Below are positions 1-10,989 of a stretch of 64,000 nucleotides of DNA, piece after piece. Source of the DNA: Demequina litorisediminis (GTDB lineage: Bacteria; Actinomycetota; Actinomycetes; Actinomycetales; Demequinaceae); the NCBI RefSeq assembly GCF_030161615.1, contig NZ_BSUN01000001.1, positions 310,001 to 374,000 on the forward strand. The letters are read 5' to 3'. The notes below the pieces were generated by a model that was not told the origin of the DNA, did not search any database, and saw only the letters and a program-made list of their open reading frames with translations. The position numbers and the translations under genes were made by a program. The stretch's first letter is position 1. Each line of letters begins with the position of its first letter.

Positions 1-951
1 GCCGCAGAGCCGATCAGGGCGCCGAGGAAGGCGTACTGCGCCGGGTTGATGCCCGCGTCGCCAAAGACGTCGGTGCCGAACGTCGTGTCAATGAGCAGCG
101 CGAAGATGGCAGCGAAACCGGAGAAGGCGCCGAAGTTCACCACGTACAACACGGTCATGATCCACGTGTGCTTGTTCGAGAAGATGTCGAACTGATCCGA
201 GACCTTCGAGACGCGAATGGGCACGGACTTCAGCAGGAGCCACGCAAGGATGGTGCCGATCACCGTCAGCGAGGACCACGCGTACGCCGCGTTCTGATAC
301 CAGACGTCCACGGATTCGCCGGTCGCGGCATCAGTCATGGTCTGCGGGTCGCCGATCGCCCACGAGAAGGCGCCGCCCAGCAGCATGAAGTAACGATCCA
401 CGGGGTGGCGAGCCTGAACAATGGAGACGCCGAAGTTGCCGACACCGGCCTGGACGCCGAGCGCGGTGCCTGCCTTGGAGCGCGGGAAGAAGTATGAGGT
501 CGACGGCATGAACCCGGCGAAGGCGCCACCGCCGATGCCCGTGAGGAAGGCGAGGAAGAGCAGGAACCAGTACGGCGTCTCGGGGTTTTGGACGGCGAGC
601 GCCCAGCCGATGATGGGCACCAGCAGGAGGCCCGTCGAGTACGTCACGAGCCGGCGCGTGCCCAGGATGGGCGGCAGGAACATCCACACCAGGCGCAGCA
701 GGCCGCCCGAGAGTCCGGGCATCGACGTCAGCCAGTAGAGCCTGCGACTTCGAGATGTCGAAACCAAGGTCATTGAGGACGGGCGCCACCGCCGAGACCA
801 GGAACCACACGATGAAGCACAGCGTGAGGTTGAACGTGGTGACCCACAGCGTCCGCCACGCGAGCGACTTGTTCCAGTCGGGACCCTCCGGATCCCAGTC
901 CGTCAACCACTCCGAGCCCTTGCGCGCGGGCAACGCCCCAGCCTCGCTCAT
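1..951 (-). CDS. narK: NarK-type nitrate/nitrite transporter (partial, C-terminus outside window)
   Basis: Major facilitator superfamily carrier that moves nitrate in and/or nitrite out across the membrane. About 316 N-terminal residues are visible and the gene runs off the left edge. It begins MSEAGALPARKGSEW at 951, followed by membrane helices; SKSQLYWLTSMPGLSG and a Gly-rich GIGGGAFAGFMPS stretch are typical of NarK. The frame needs three repairs: extra base near 732 (CAGGCTC for CAGCTC), extra base near 416, and a lost base near 397 (GG read as G). It diverges from narG with about 246 bases between starts, fitting a shared control region. A second narK lies at 30860-32270. Confidence 0.9.
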
Positions 952-1026
952 GTGATCTCACCTCTCCGTGGGATACCGTCCCGACCCACGCTAGCGGCTT
1001 CCAACACCGCGTGCCCGGCGGACGCA

Positions 1027-1051
1027 TTTACGCACACCATTGATGCGTAAA
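1027..1051. promoter_or_regulatory. Inverted repeat between narK and narG, candidate operator
   Basis: Perfect 8-base arms TTTACGCA (1027-1034) and TGCGTAAA (1044-1051) are separated by 9 bases. The site lies in the only divergent spacer of the respiratory nitrate genes, 76 bases upstream of narK and 147 upstream of narG. It is the most symmetric element there and is AT-rich against a GC-rich background. A dimeric regulator site is a reasonable inference; the regulator is unknown and the arms do not match the classical FNR or CRP half-sites. Confidence 0.45.
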
Positions 1052-1197
1052 AGGGTGAGGTACCAGGCGAATCGATCCGTAGGACGTTAGTCCCGGCTCG
1101 CCTTGCGAGGGGTGCTCCAATCTGCCAGAGTGCTAAAGACGGGCCACTGCGACGGCGCAGCGACCCCTGCACATCGCGCCACATCTGAGGAGAGCCG

Positions 1198-4100
1198 ATG
1201 ACCCCCACGGACCCCGTCGACCGGACCATTGCAGGCAGTTTCCTCGTCAACGCCGGACGCTTCCTCCACAAGGGCGAGGTGTCCGATGACCTGAGGTCAG
1301 TGACGCTGAAGGGCGGCCGCGGCGCGGATGTCTTTTACCGGGACCGCTGGAGCCACGACAAGATCGTCCGCTCGACCCACGGAGTGAACTGCACCGGATC
1401 GTGCTCCTGGAAGGTGTACGTCAAGGACGGCGTGATCACCTGGGAGAACCAGCAGACCGACTATCCGTCGGTGGGGCCCGACAGCCCCGAGTATGAGCCT
1501 CGCGGCTGCCCCCGTGGCGCCGCCTTCTCCTGGTACACCTACTCTCCGACCCGCGTGAAATACCCCTACATCCGTGCCACGCTCCTCGAGCCTGTACCGC
1601 GCAGCAAAGGCCACACACAAGGACCCCGTTGACGCGTGGGCGTCGATTCAGGACGATCCGGAGGCGCGGCGCTCGTACCAACGCGCACGGGGCAAGGGCG
1701 GCCTGGTGCGCGCGTCATGGGCCGAGGCCAAGGAGATCGTCGCGGCCGCCCACGTGCACGCCATCAAGCGCCACGGACCGGACCGTGTCTTCGGCTTCTC
1801 GCCGATTCCGGCGATGTCGATGGCGTCCCACGCCGCGGGCAGCCGCTTTATCTCCCTGCTCGGCGGCTCCATGCTCTCGTTCTACGACTGGTACTGCGAC
1901 CTTCCCGTGGCCTCGCCGCAGGTGTTTGGCGACCAGACCGACGTGCCCGAGTCCGCCGACTGGTACAACGCGAGTTACCTGATCATGTGGGGGCGAACGT
2001 GCCCGTCACCCGCACTCCCGACGCGCACTTCATGACGGAGGCGCGCTACCGCGGCCAGAAGGTCGTGGTGGTCTCCCCCGACTACGCCGACAACACCAAG
2101 TTCGCCGACGAGTGGATGAGCCCGCACCCCGGCACGGACGGCGCGGTCGCGATGGCCATGGGTCACGTGATCCTCAAGGAGTTCTTCATCGACCGGCAGG
2201 TGCCCCGGTTCGTCGACTACGTGAAGCGCTACAGCGACCTGCCGTACCTCATCACCCTCAAGGAGAAGGACGGGGCGTACGTCCCGGACAAGTTCGTCAC
2301 GGCCGCGGACCTGGGCGACACCAGCGAGAACGCGCAGTTCAAGACCGTTCTCGTGGACGCCGCCACGGGCCGCCCCCACGTGCCCAATGGCTCTCTTGGC
2401 CATCGCTTCGGGGCCGAGGGTGAAGGCAAGTGGAACCTCGACCTCGAGGGTGTCGACCCGGCACTGTCGATGTACCAAGCATCGGGCACCGAGGCGGCGG
2501 AAATCTTGCTGCCCCGCTTCGACGCTCCGCAAGACACCCACGAGGGCGGCACGGCGCATCGGCGCGGCGTACCCGTGGGCCGCCTCGACACCGTGGCGGG
2601 CGAGCGACTCGTGACCACCGTCTACGACGTCATGCTCGCGCAGTACGGCGTGGGCCGCGACGGGCTTCCCGGCGACTGGCCGGCGGGCTACGACGACGAC
2701 GAGCCCTACACGCCCGCATGGCAGGAGCCCATCACGGGCGTGCCCGCGGCCCTGGTGGAGCGGGTCGGGCGAGAATTCGCCCGCAACGCCGAGAAGTCCG
2801 GGGGCGCTCCATGATCATCCTCGGCGCTGGCACCAACCACTGGTTCCATTCGGACACGACCTACCGGACGTTCCTGTCGCTGATCACCCTGACAGGCTGT
2901 CAGGGCGTCAACGGTGGCGGCTGGGCACACTACGTGGGCCAGGAAAAGTGCCGCCCCGTCACCGGCTGGGCCGCGCTCGCCAACGCACTGGACTGGACGC
3001 GGCCACCGCGCCACATGATCACCACCGCGTGGGCGTATGTGAACACCAACCAGTGGAAGTATGACGCGCTGGGCCCCGACGCCCTGGCCTCGCCGCTCGG
3101 CGAAGGGACCTTCGCGGGCAAGTCGATGATGGGCACACTCGCTCAGTCCGCCCGCTCGGGCTGGATGCCCACCTATCCCACCCTCAACACCAACTCGCTC
3201 GACCTCGGCGACGCGATCAAGGCATCGGGCCAGACGCCGGGCGAGTACCTGGGCCCGCGCCTCAACGACGGCACCGTGAAGTTTGCCGTCGAGGATCCCG
3301 ATGCGCCCGAGAACTGGCCGCGCGTGCTCACCGTGTGGCGCGCCAATCTGCTCGGCTCGTCCGCGAAGGGCAACGAGTACTTCCTGCGCCATCTGCTCGG
3401 CACCGACCACTCCGTGGGCGCCGAGCAGACCTCGCCGGAGAAGCGCCCTGCGGACGTGGTGTGGCGTGACGATGACCACGGCAAGGCTCGATCTCCTCGT
3501 GGACATCGACTACCGCATGACGTCCACGGGCGTGTTCTCCGACATCGTGTTCCCGGCCGCTACCTGGTACGAGAAGCACGACCTGTCGAGTACCGACATG
3601 CACCCCTTCGTGCACGCCTTCACCCCGGCGATCTCTCCGCCGTGGGAGACCAAGAGCGATTACGACACCTTCCAGGAGCCTGGGCCGCGAGGTGTCGCGC
3701 CTCGCGGTGGGCCATCTCGACACCCGCACCGACCTGGTCGCCGCGCCCCTCAGCCATGACACCCCGGACGCCATGGCGACGCCGGGCGGCATCGTCAAGG
3801 ACTGGAAGGCCGGAGAGGTCGACTTCGTGCCCGGCGTCACGGCCCCTGGCTGATCCTCGTCGAGCGTGACTACACGCAGATCGGCGACAAGATGAGCGCC
3901 GTGGGCCCCCTCATCGAGAAGCCTGGGCACCGCCACCAAGGGCGTCGCCTTCAAGCAGGCGCCCGAGGTGGAACTGCTCGCCCAGGTCAACGGCGTCATC
4001 GCCGATGGCCCCATGGCCGGACGTCCCTCGTTGACCACGGCTCGGGACGCCTGCGAGATGATCCTCGCGCTGTCCGGTACGACGAACGGGCGCGTGGCGG

Positions 4101-4898
4101 TCGAGGGATTCCGGGCGCTCGAGAAGCGCACTGGCCAGAGGCTCGCTGACCTCGCCGAGGACCACGAGGGCAACCGCATCACTTTCGCGGACACCCAGGC
4201 ACGGCCGGTGCCCGTCATCACCAGCCCCGAGTGGTCTGGATCGGAACACGGCGGCCGGCGCTACACGGCGTTCGCCATCAATGTGGAACGGCTCAAGCCG
4301 TGGCACACGCTGACCGGACGCCAGCACTTCTTCATCGACCACGACTGGATGACGGAACTCGGTGAGCAACTGCCGACGTTCCGACCGCCGCTCAACATGC
4401 AGCGCATCAGCCAGGATGGCCCCCAGCCGGACGGCGCCGCCGTGGAGGTGCGCTACCTCACACCCCACTCGAAGTGGTCTATCCACTCGAACTACCAGGA
4501 CAATCAGTACATGCTGTCGCTGTCGCGCGGCGGCCCCGATGTCTGGATGAGTGTGGAAGACGCCGAATCCATCGGGGTCAAGGACAACGACTGGATCGAG
4601 GCGTACAACCGCAACGGTGTGGTGGTGGCCCGTGCCGTGGTGTCCCACCGCATGCCACGCGGCACCGTGTACATGTATCACGCGAAGGATCGCCTGGTCG
4701 ACGTGCCGTTGTCGGAGAAGTCCGGGCGTCGCGGCGGCATCCACAACTCGCTCACGCGCCTGGTGCTGAAGCCCACACACCTGATCGGCGGGTACGCGCA
4801 GCCTGTCTTTCGCCTTCAACTACTACGGCCCCACAGGAAACCAGCGTGACGAAGTCACGTTGATCCGCCGCCGCTCCCAGGAGGTGACGTACCGATGA
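1198..4898 (+). CDS. narG: Respiratory nitrate reductase alpha subunit
   Basis: Catalytic molybdopterin subunit of membrane-bound nitrate reductase; reduces nitrate to nitrite with electrons passed from NarI and NarH. The N-terminal FS0 [4Fe-4S] site is visible as HGVNCTGSC plus a downstream Cys (His61, Cys65, Cys69, Cys104). The NVPVTRTPDAHF segment near the Mo site and GCQGVNGGGWAHYVGQEK are typical NarG. Corrected length is 1232 residues, normal for the family. Eight frame breaks: extra bases near 1592, 3487, 3677, 3923 and 4802 (all AGCT-type), lost bases in G or C runs near 1990, 2814 and 3845. Start ATG 1198 follows AGGAGA. The stop overlaps the narH start (ATGA). Confidence 0.95.
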
Positions 4899-6538
4899 AG
4901 GTCATGGCTCAGGTCGGCATGGTGATGAACCTCGACAAGTGCATCGGCTGCCACACATGTTCGGTCACGTGCAAGCAGGCGTGGACCAACCGCGACGGCA
5001 TGGAGTACGCGTGGTTCAACAACGTGGAGACGCGCCCCGGGCTCGGCTACCCGCGTACCTACCAGGACCAGGACAAGTGGAAGGGCGGCTGGGAACTCAA
5101 CCGGAGAGGAAAGCTCGTCCTCAAGCAGGGCGGGCGCACCAAGCGCCTCCTGTCGATCTTCTCCAACCCGGTCCTTCCCGAGGTCTCCGACTACTACGAG
5201 CCGTGGACGTATGACTACGACACGCTGCTGAATTCGCCTCCCACGGAACACACCCCCGTGGCGACACCGCACTCGGCGATCTCCGGCGAGCCGATGGCCA
5301 TTCGGTGGTCCGCGAACTGGGACGACGACCTAGGCGGCGCCGCGGAGTACGGCCCCCAGGACCCCGTCATCAAGAAGATCAAGGATCACGTCACGGACAG
5401 GGTCAAGTTCGAGTTCGAACAGGCCTTCATGTTCTACCTACCGCGCATTTGCGAACACTGTCTGAACCCCGCCTGCGTCGCATCCTGCCCCTCGGGCGCG
5501 ATGTACAAGCGCTCCGAGGACGGCATCGTGCTGGTTGACCAGGACGCGTGCCGCGGCTGGCGCATGTGCGTCACGGGATGTCCGTACAAGAAGGTGTACT
5601 TCAACCACAACACCGGCAAGGCCGAGAAGTGCACGCTGTGCTACCCCCGCATCGAGGCGGGCCAACCCACCGTGTGCTCCGAAACGTGCGTGGGACGCCT
5701 GCGATACCTGGGCCTCTTCCTCTACGACGCTGACCGGGTTGCCGCCGCTGCCGCCACCCCCAACGAGAAGGACCTCTACGAGGCTCAGGCTCGACCTCAT
5801 CCTCGACCCGAACGACCCTGCGGTGCAGGCCCAGGCCCGCAAGGACGGCATCGCCGAGGACTGGATTGTCGCCGCGACCAAGTCGCCCGTGTACAAGTTG
5901 GCGAAGGAGTACCGGGTGGCGCTGCCGTTCCACCCGGAATACCGCACCATGCCGATGGTCTGGTACATCCCCCCGCTGTCGCCCATCGTCGATGCGCTGC
6001 GCGAGACGGGGCACGATGCCGAGGACGCCGACAACCTCTTTGGGGCGCTGCGATCATTGCGCATCCCGGTCGAGTACCTCGCGGAACTGTTCACGGCCGG
6101 CGACGCCGCACCCGTGTTGCGCAGCCTCGACACCCTCTCGGCCATGCGTTCCTACATGCGTGACGTCAACATCGGCGACGATCCTCGACCCGAGCCTTGC
6201 GGAGGCCGTCGGCCTCACGGAGCCTGCGGTTGATGGAGTTGTACCGACTCCTCGCGGTCGCGAAGTATGAAGACCGCTACGTCATCCCCGCCGCGCACGC
6301 CGAGGTGGCGCAGGAACTCGACGACCTCGCCTGCGCGCTCGACGGCGAAGGCGGACCCGGCCAGTTCGCCTCGCCCCCTCCGCGGGCGGTCAGCAACGAG
6401 TCGTTCCACGTCCTCAAGGCAGTCAGGGCCGAACGCGCCTCCGGCTCTCTCGCCACGTCCACCGCGGTGGACCTTCCTCACTGGGACGGCAAGGGCGTCG
6501 CGCTCGGCATGCCCAAGATCAGGAGCTCCGATGACTGA
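4895..6538 (+). CDS. narH: Respiratory nitrate reductase beta subunit
   Basis: Iron-sulfur electron-transfer subunit between NarI hemes and NarG, cytoplasmic side. Four Cys groups are visible: CIGCHTCSVTC (Cys16-26), CEHCLNPACVASC, CRGWRMCVTGC and KCTLC with CSETC. The Trp in the third group marks the [3Fe-4S] site typical of NarH. Corrected length 546 residues. Frame breaks: extra base near 5787 (CAGGCTC), near 6183 (GATCCTC, probably GATCTC) and near 6227 (GAGCCTG). Repair gives the expected late segment MELYRLLAVAKYEDRYVIP. It starts inside the narG stop and overlaps narJ by 8 bases. Confidence 0.94.
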
Positions 6539-7162
6539 CGAGATTGCCGCGGCCCGCCTCGCCGCGTCCTGGCTGCTGTGGTATCCGGACACCGAGGCTC
6601 ATCGGGCGCCTCGACGCGATCGAAGCAGTATGTACGCAGGCACCCGCCGCCGTGGGGACTCCCCTCACGCGCTTCACGTCGCACCTGCGCGCCACCGATC
6701 TGGTGGAACTGCAGAAGCACTACGTCGCGACGTTCGACACCAAGCGCCGCACCAGCCCGTACCTGTCGTTCTGGACGGACGGCGATACCCGCAACCGGGG
6801 TCTCGCGATCCTCAGGTTCAAGCAGGCCTACCTCGAGCACGGTTTCAGCATCGGCGACGAGGAGCCTTCCCGATCACCTGTCGGTGGTGTTGGAGTTTGC
6901 CGCACGGGGTGATCGCCTCACCGGCGACGCCCTCCTGGTGGAGCACCGCGTGTCCATCGGCCTGCTGCGGGAGGCACTCGCCAAGGCGGAATCTCCCTAC
7001 GCGGCGGTCGTGGACGGCATCCTCGCCACCCTGCCGCCGTTGACCGACGAGATCCGCGAGCGCATGACGCAACTCGCTCGCCAGGGCCCGCCGCAGGAAA
7101 GCGTGGGGCTCGAACCCTTCGCTCTCCTCCCCGTGCTCGAATCCCAAGGAGGAAGACGATGA
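6531..7162 (+). CDS. narJ: Nitrate reductase assembly chaperone
   Basis: NarJ/TorD-like chaperone that holds apo-NarG in the cytoplasm until Moco and the FS0 cluster are inserted. Corrected length 209 residues, within the family range. Recognised from position in narGHJI and by the all-helical pattern with LQKHYVATFDTKRRTSPYLS, the NarJ signature around the YVxxFDxxxR motif. Two extra bases break the frame: near 6598 (GAGGCTC) and 6863 (GAGCCTTC). The start overlaps narH by 8 bases and the stop overlaps the narI start (ATGA), so expression is coupled. Confidence 0.92.
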
Positions 7163-7930
7163 TCCTCGCCGAGGTCGCGGCCGCCGAACCGAGCGCGGCC
7201 ATGGAAATCCTGTGGGTGGCACTGCCGTACACGGTGATCGCCACCATGATCACCGGGCTGATCTGGCGCTACCGCTACGACAAGTTCGGGTGGACCACGA
7301 GGTCGAGCCAGGCTCTACGAGAAGCGTCTGCTGCGCATCGCCTCGCCGCTGTTTCACTTCGGCATGCTCGCGGTCATCGCGGGCCATGTGATCGGCCTCA
7401 TGATTCCCGAGTCCTGGACCGAAGCCATGGGCATCAATGAGCACACCTACCACGTCCTCACGCTGCCGCTCAGCCTCGTGGCGGGCGCCTGCACCATCGT
7501 CGGGCTCGCCCTGCTGATCTACCGCAGGCGGACGGTGACGCGTGTGCTGGAACGCACCTCCACCGGCGACAAGATCATGTATGTGTTCCTCGGGCTCGCC
7601 GTCACGCTCGGCGTCCTCGCGTCGTGGTGGGCGTCGGGCATCTTCAACGACGGCCACAACTACCGGGAGGACGTCTCGGTCTGGTTCCGCTCCATCCTGA
7701 TCTTCCAGCCCGACGGCGCGGCCATGGCGGGTGCCCCGATGTGGTTCCAACTGCATGCGATCGCAGGCATGATGCTCTTCGCCATCTGGCCCTTCACGAG
7801 GCTCGTCCACGTGTTCTCTGCGCCGCTGCAGTACGTGGCGCGCCCCTACGTGGTGTACCGCTCGCGGGACGCCCAGCCCACGGGCAACCGTGCCCCACGC
7901 CGGGGGTGGGAGCCATCGCGGCGCGACTGA
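7159..7930 (+). CDS. narI: Respiratory nitrate reductase gamma subunit (cytochrome b)
   Basis: Membrane cytochrome b that oxidises quinol and passes electrons through two b hemes to NarH. Five membrane helices are predicted. Candidate heme ligands are seen in the helix LFHFGMLAVIAGHVIG and in WFQLHAIAGMM followed by RLVHVF. Corrected length 256 residues. One extra base near 7313 (CAGGCTC) breaks the frame at SSQLYEKRLLRIAS. Last gene of the nar operon; no clear terminator follows, only a 12-base palindrome CCGGCGCGCCGG at 7966-7977. Confidence 0.94.
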
Positions 7931-7990
7931 CACCACGACACGGCCGATGCGATGACGAGTTCCGTCCGGCGCGCCGGGCACGTGCGTCAC

Positions 7991-7996
7991 TAGAGT
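7991..7996 (+). promoter_or_regulatory. Leaderless-type -10 element for the PH-domain gene
   Basis: TAGAGT matches the actinobacterial TAnnnT -10 and ends 6 bases before the ATG at 8003. That spacing puts the transcription start at or next to the A of ATG, and no ribosome binding site is visible. Together this suggests a leaderless mRNA. No convincing -35 is seen. Confidence 0.45.
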
Positions 7997-8002
7997 GTCG
8001 CC

Positions 8003-8533
8003 ATGGGATACCCGCGCGCGCTGCTTGCCCCCGACGAGGACGTGGTCGTCGACCGTCACCCGCACTGGAAGGCGCTGTTCTGGCCCATCGCGGTGTCGGT
8101 GCTGGCCATCGTCGGCGTGGTGCTGGTGTGGTGGTGGCTGGGGTCGACGGACTGGAGCGCCTCGCTCGAGACGTGGATCGCGATCATCCTCGCGGTGGCG
8201 GGCGTGGTTCTGCTGGCCTGGCTCGCCGTCGCGCCGTGGATCAGGTGGCGGACCACGCACTTTGTCATTACCGACCGACGGGTCATCTTCCGCACCGGCG
8301 TCTTCACCAAGACGGGCATCGACATTCCCTTGCAGCGGATCAACACCGTGCAGTTCCGGCATGGCCTGATCGATCGGCTCTTCCGCACCGGCACCCTCAT
8401 CATCGAGTCGGCGTCGGACGACCCGCTCGAGTTCGACGATATTCCGGACGTGGAGAAGGTGCATTCCCTCCTGTACAACGAACTGTTCGACTCGATCGAC
8501 GGCGAGGACGGGCAGGACAGCACCACGCGCTAG
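8003..8533 (+). CDS. PH-domain (bPH2/YdbT-like) membrane protein
   Basis: A 176-residue protein. Two membrane segments lie at about residues 28-47 and 57-77 (WPIAVSVLAIVGVVLVWWWL and an IAIILAVAGVVLLAWLAV stretch). A bacterial PH domain follows, with the usual THFVITDRRVIFRTGVFTK and IPLQRINTV strands. The biochemical role of the family is unclear; members sit in the membrane and may bind lipid or protein partners. It separates narI from the Moco genes and appears to have its own promoter. Intact frame. Confidence 0.8.
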   Translation: MGYPRALLAPDEDVVVDRHPHWKALFWPIAVSVLAIVGVVLVWWWLGSTDWSASLETWIAIILAVAGVVLLAWLAVAPWIRWRTTHFVITDRRVIFRTGVFTKTGIDIPLQRINTVQFRHGLIDRLFRTGTLIIESASDDPLEFDDIPDVEKVHSLLYNELFDSIDGEDGQDSTTR

Positions 8534-8634
8534 ACGGCTCCTCACGGTGGCGCACCCCGGCGCGTGAGGGTGCCGCCACACCGGCGTCGCGTCCCAGGGG
8601 TACCGTGGCGTCTCCCGGGACCATTGGAGGATTC

Positions 8635-9132
8635 ATGCCGAGCGATCTCGCCGGGCTCACCGTCTCCGTCATCACCGTGTCCGATCGCTGCGCCGCTGGC
8701 GCTGCGGAGGACACTGCCGGGCCGGCCATCGCAGCGGCCGTCCGTGCCGCACACGGAACCGCGACGGTCACCATCGTTCCCGATGGTCTCGAGAGCGTGG
8801 CCTCCGCCATTGTTGCCGCGCGCGACGCGGGCGCCCACATCATCATCAGCACCGGTGGCACGGGCGTGGCCCCCAGGGATGTGACGCCAGAGGCGACTGC
8901 TCCCCTGCTGGCGCAGCGGCTGCCTGGCCTACCCGAACTGCTGCGCCGCGAGGGCGCTGCCTCGACCCCGATGGCAGCCGTCAGCCGCGGCCTTGCGGGG
9001 GTCACGGCGGGCCCGCGGCGCGCCATCGTCATCAACCTGCCGGGGTCCGAGCGCGCAGCGCGCGAGGGCATTGCCACCTTGCTTCCCCTCCTGGCGCACC
9101 TGGCGGCGCAGGTGGCCGGAGGTGACCATTGA
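8635..9132 (+). CDS. mog: Molybdopterin adenylyltransferase (MogA/MoaB family)
   Basis: Activates molybdopterin by adenylation before molybdate insertion by MoeA. The 165-residue single-domain protein has the family motifs SVITVSDRC, ISTGGTG and RDVTPEAT. Start ATG 8635 follows GGAGG with good spacing. The stop overlaps the TTG start of moaE (TTGA), so the two are translationally coupled. Intact frame. In actinobacteria this protein is often named MoaB or Mog; the sequence does not separate the two names. Confidence 0.9.
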   Translation: MPSDLAGLTVSVITVSDRCAAGAAEDTAGPAIAAAVRAAHGTATVTIVPDGLESVASAIVAARDAGAHIIISTGGTGVAPRDVTPEATAPLLAQRLPGLPELLRREGAASTPMAAVSRGLAGVTAGPRRAIVINLPGSERAAREGIATLLPLLAHLAAQVAGGDH

Positions 9133-9542
9133 TCTCTCGGATCACCGACGCCACCCTCGACGCTCCAGCACACGTCGCCGCGGTGACGACCAGCGCCGAC
9201 GGCGCCGTCGCCACGTTCATCGGGCTGGTCCGTGACCACGACCCATCGGTCAGTGGTGAGGTGGTAGCGCTCGAGTACTCGGCCCACCCCGATGCCGAGC
9301 AAACCCTCGCCGCCATCGCCCGCGAGATCACGGCGGGCGGCGACGTGCGGGTGGCGGTGAGCCACCGCATCGGCCACCTGGGCGTGGGAGAGGTCGCCAT
9401 CGTCGCCGCCGTCGCCTCCGCGCACCGTGCGGAGGCCTTCGAGGCCTGCAGGACGCTGGTGGAGCGAGTGAAGGCGGAGGTACCGCTGTGGAAGCGCGAA
9501 ATTCTCGCGGACGGGTCACACACCTGGGTAGGGATCTCATGA
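9129..9542 (+). CDS. moaE: Molybdopterin synthase catalytic subunit
   Basis: Large subunit of MPT synthase; transfers sulfur from MoaD thiocarboxylate to precursor Z. The 137-residue protein shows ATFIGLVRDHD near the start, the SHRIGHLGVGEVAIVAAV core and the catalytic-Lys region VPLWKREI near the end. It uses a TTG start overlapping the mog stop; its own stop overlaps the moaA ATG. The partner moaD is encoded about 5 kb away on the other strand (14675-14914). Intact frame. Confidence 0.92.
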   Translation: MISRITDATLDAPAHVAAVTTSADGAVATFIGLVRDHDPSVSGEVVALEYSAHPDAEQTLAAIAREITAGGDVRVAVSHRIGHLGVGEVAIVAAVASAHRAEAFEACRTLVERVKAEVPLWKREILADGSHTWVGIS

Positions 9543-10541
9543 CGCATCCGGGCCTGACCGACCGCTTCGGCCGCGTCCACCGCGACCTCCGCATCTCGCT
9601 GACCGACCGCTGCTCGCTGAGGTGCACGTATTGCATGCCCGCCGACGGAGTCCCGTGGCTTCAGCGCGACTCCATGCTCAGCACCGATGAGATGGTGCGC
9701 ATCGCGCGAGTTGCGGTGGAGATGGGCATCGAGGAGATCCGCCTGACCGGCGGCGAGCCGCTCCTGCGCGCCGACGTCGTCGACGTGGTGGACCGGCTCG
9801 CACACCTCGACGGCCCGCACGGACATCCGGAGATTTCACTCACCACCAACGGGCTGCGGCTGCCACAGCTTGCCTCGGCCCTGAGGGATGCTGGACTCGC
9901 CCGCGTCAACGTGTCTCTCGACACCCTGCGACGGGACCGGTTCCACGAGCTCACCCGGCGCGACAAGGCTCGTCGAGACGCTCGCCGGCATTGCCGCCGC
10001 CGAGGCGGCCGGTCTCCACCCGATCAAGATCAACGCGGTGGCCATGCGCGGTGTCAACGACGATGAAGTGGCCGACCTCACCCGATTCTGCGTCGACCAC
10101 GGCTATCAGATGCGTTTCATTGAGCAGATGCCACTCGATGGAGGCCACACCTGGGATCGCAAGGAGATGGTCACAGGCGAGGAAATCTTGGCGGCGTTGC
10201 GCGCCGAATGGACCCTCATCGAACGGAACGATCGCGGCGCGGCACCGGCGCAGGTGTGGGACATCGAGGGTACGGCCGCCTCCGTGGGCGTCATCGCGTC
10301 CGTGACGGCGCCGTTCTGCGGCACGTGCGACCGCGTGCGCCTCACCGCGGATGGACAACTCCGCGCATGCCTGTTCTCCCGGGAGGAATCGGACCTTCGC
10401 GGCCTTCTGCGTGGGGGTGGCAGCGATGCCGACCTCGCGGACGCGATCGCCGCGAACCTGCGCCTCAAGAAGCCCGGCCACGACATCGACGACCCGGGGT
10501 TCCTGCAGCCGGACCGGCCCATGAGCGCCATCGGCGGCTAG
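9539..10541 (+). CDS. moaA: GTP 3',8-cyclase (radical SAM)
   Basis: First step of Moco synthesis: with MoaC converts GTP to cyclic pyranopterin. The N-terminal radical-SAM cluster motif is DRCSLRCTYCMP (C-x3-C-x2-C), followed by LTGGEPLLR. The C-terminal second cluster is FCGTCDRVRLTADGQLRAC. The protein ends in Gly-Gly, which the family needs for activity. Corrected length 333 residues. One extra base near 9969 (AAGGCTC for AAGCTC). Its stop overlaps the stop of the convergent DUF488 gene. Confidence 0.94.
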
Positions 10542-10930
10542 CCCGCCCCCAGATCCCCGGCCTCCTCCGCGCGCCGCTGGACTCGTCGAATCTCCTCCAG
10601 CAGTACCAGCGCGTGGTTGCGCTGCGGGTCTCGATACGCATAGACCAACGTCACGCGGGGCCGGTCACGGGTCGCCGCGAGCAGGGCATCGATGGCCCCC
10701 GACTCCGCCAGTTCGATGCGGTAACGTGCCGCGAACTCGTCGAACGCCTCCCGGTTCGCGTGCCAGCGGTCGCGCAGCGCCGGGCTGGGGGTCACGTCCT
10801 TGTTCCATGCGTCGATCGCGGCACGTTCGCGACTCATCCCCCGCGGCCACAGGCGATCCACGAGCACCCGATAGCCATCGGCCTCCTCGGGCGATGCATA
10901 GATGCGCTTCACGGCGAAGGTCGTGGCCAC
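10538..10930 (-). CDS. DUF488 family protein
   Basis: A 130-residue cytoplasmic protein with the DUF488 signature VKRIYASPEEADGYRVLVDR, then LWPRGMSRERAAIDAWNKD and the late VTLVYAYRD motif. No function is established for the family. I chose GTG 10930 because a strong GGAGGGG lies just upstream and homologues begin near this point; the frame stays open upstream to 10999. It sits convergent to moaA and divergent from the flavin reductase-like gene, with no obvious link to Moco. Confidence 0.82.
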   Translation of the reverse strand: MATTFAVKRIYASPEEADGYRVLVDRLWPRGMSRERAAIDAWNKDVTPSPALRDRWHANREAFDEFAARYRIELAESGAIDALLAATRDRPRVTLVYAYRDPQRNHALVLLEEIRRVQRRAEEAGDLGAG

Positions 10931-10989
10931 GTCCCCTCCCTCGGTAGTCTCGCAAGACGACTCTATCCACCGCCATCGGAGGTCCTCCC

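Noticed and set aside
331..951. A separate small minus-strand gene with an Arg-rich C-terminus
   Set aside because: It is the narK N-terminus read past a frame break near 732; the rest of NarK continues in the next frame.
1082..1093. GGAC-gtta-GTCC upstream of narG as an operator
   Set aside because: Only 4-base arms; likely chance, and weaker than the 1027-1051 dyad.
7966..7977. CCGGCGCGCCGG after narI as the nar operon terminator
   Set aside because: Too short and the composition is expected by chance in this GC-rich DNA; noted only in the narI entry.
7622..9132. Long open frame on the plus strand across narI, the PH gene and mog
   Set aside because: Outside the last part, which is mog, the translation is Arg/Pro/Gly-rich and overlaps clear genes; it is an artefact of high GC.
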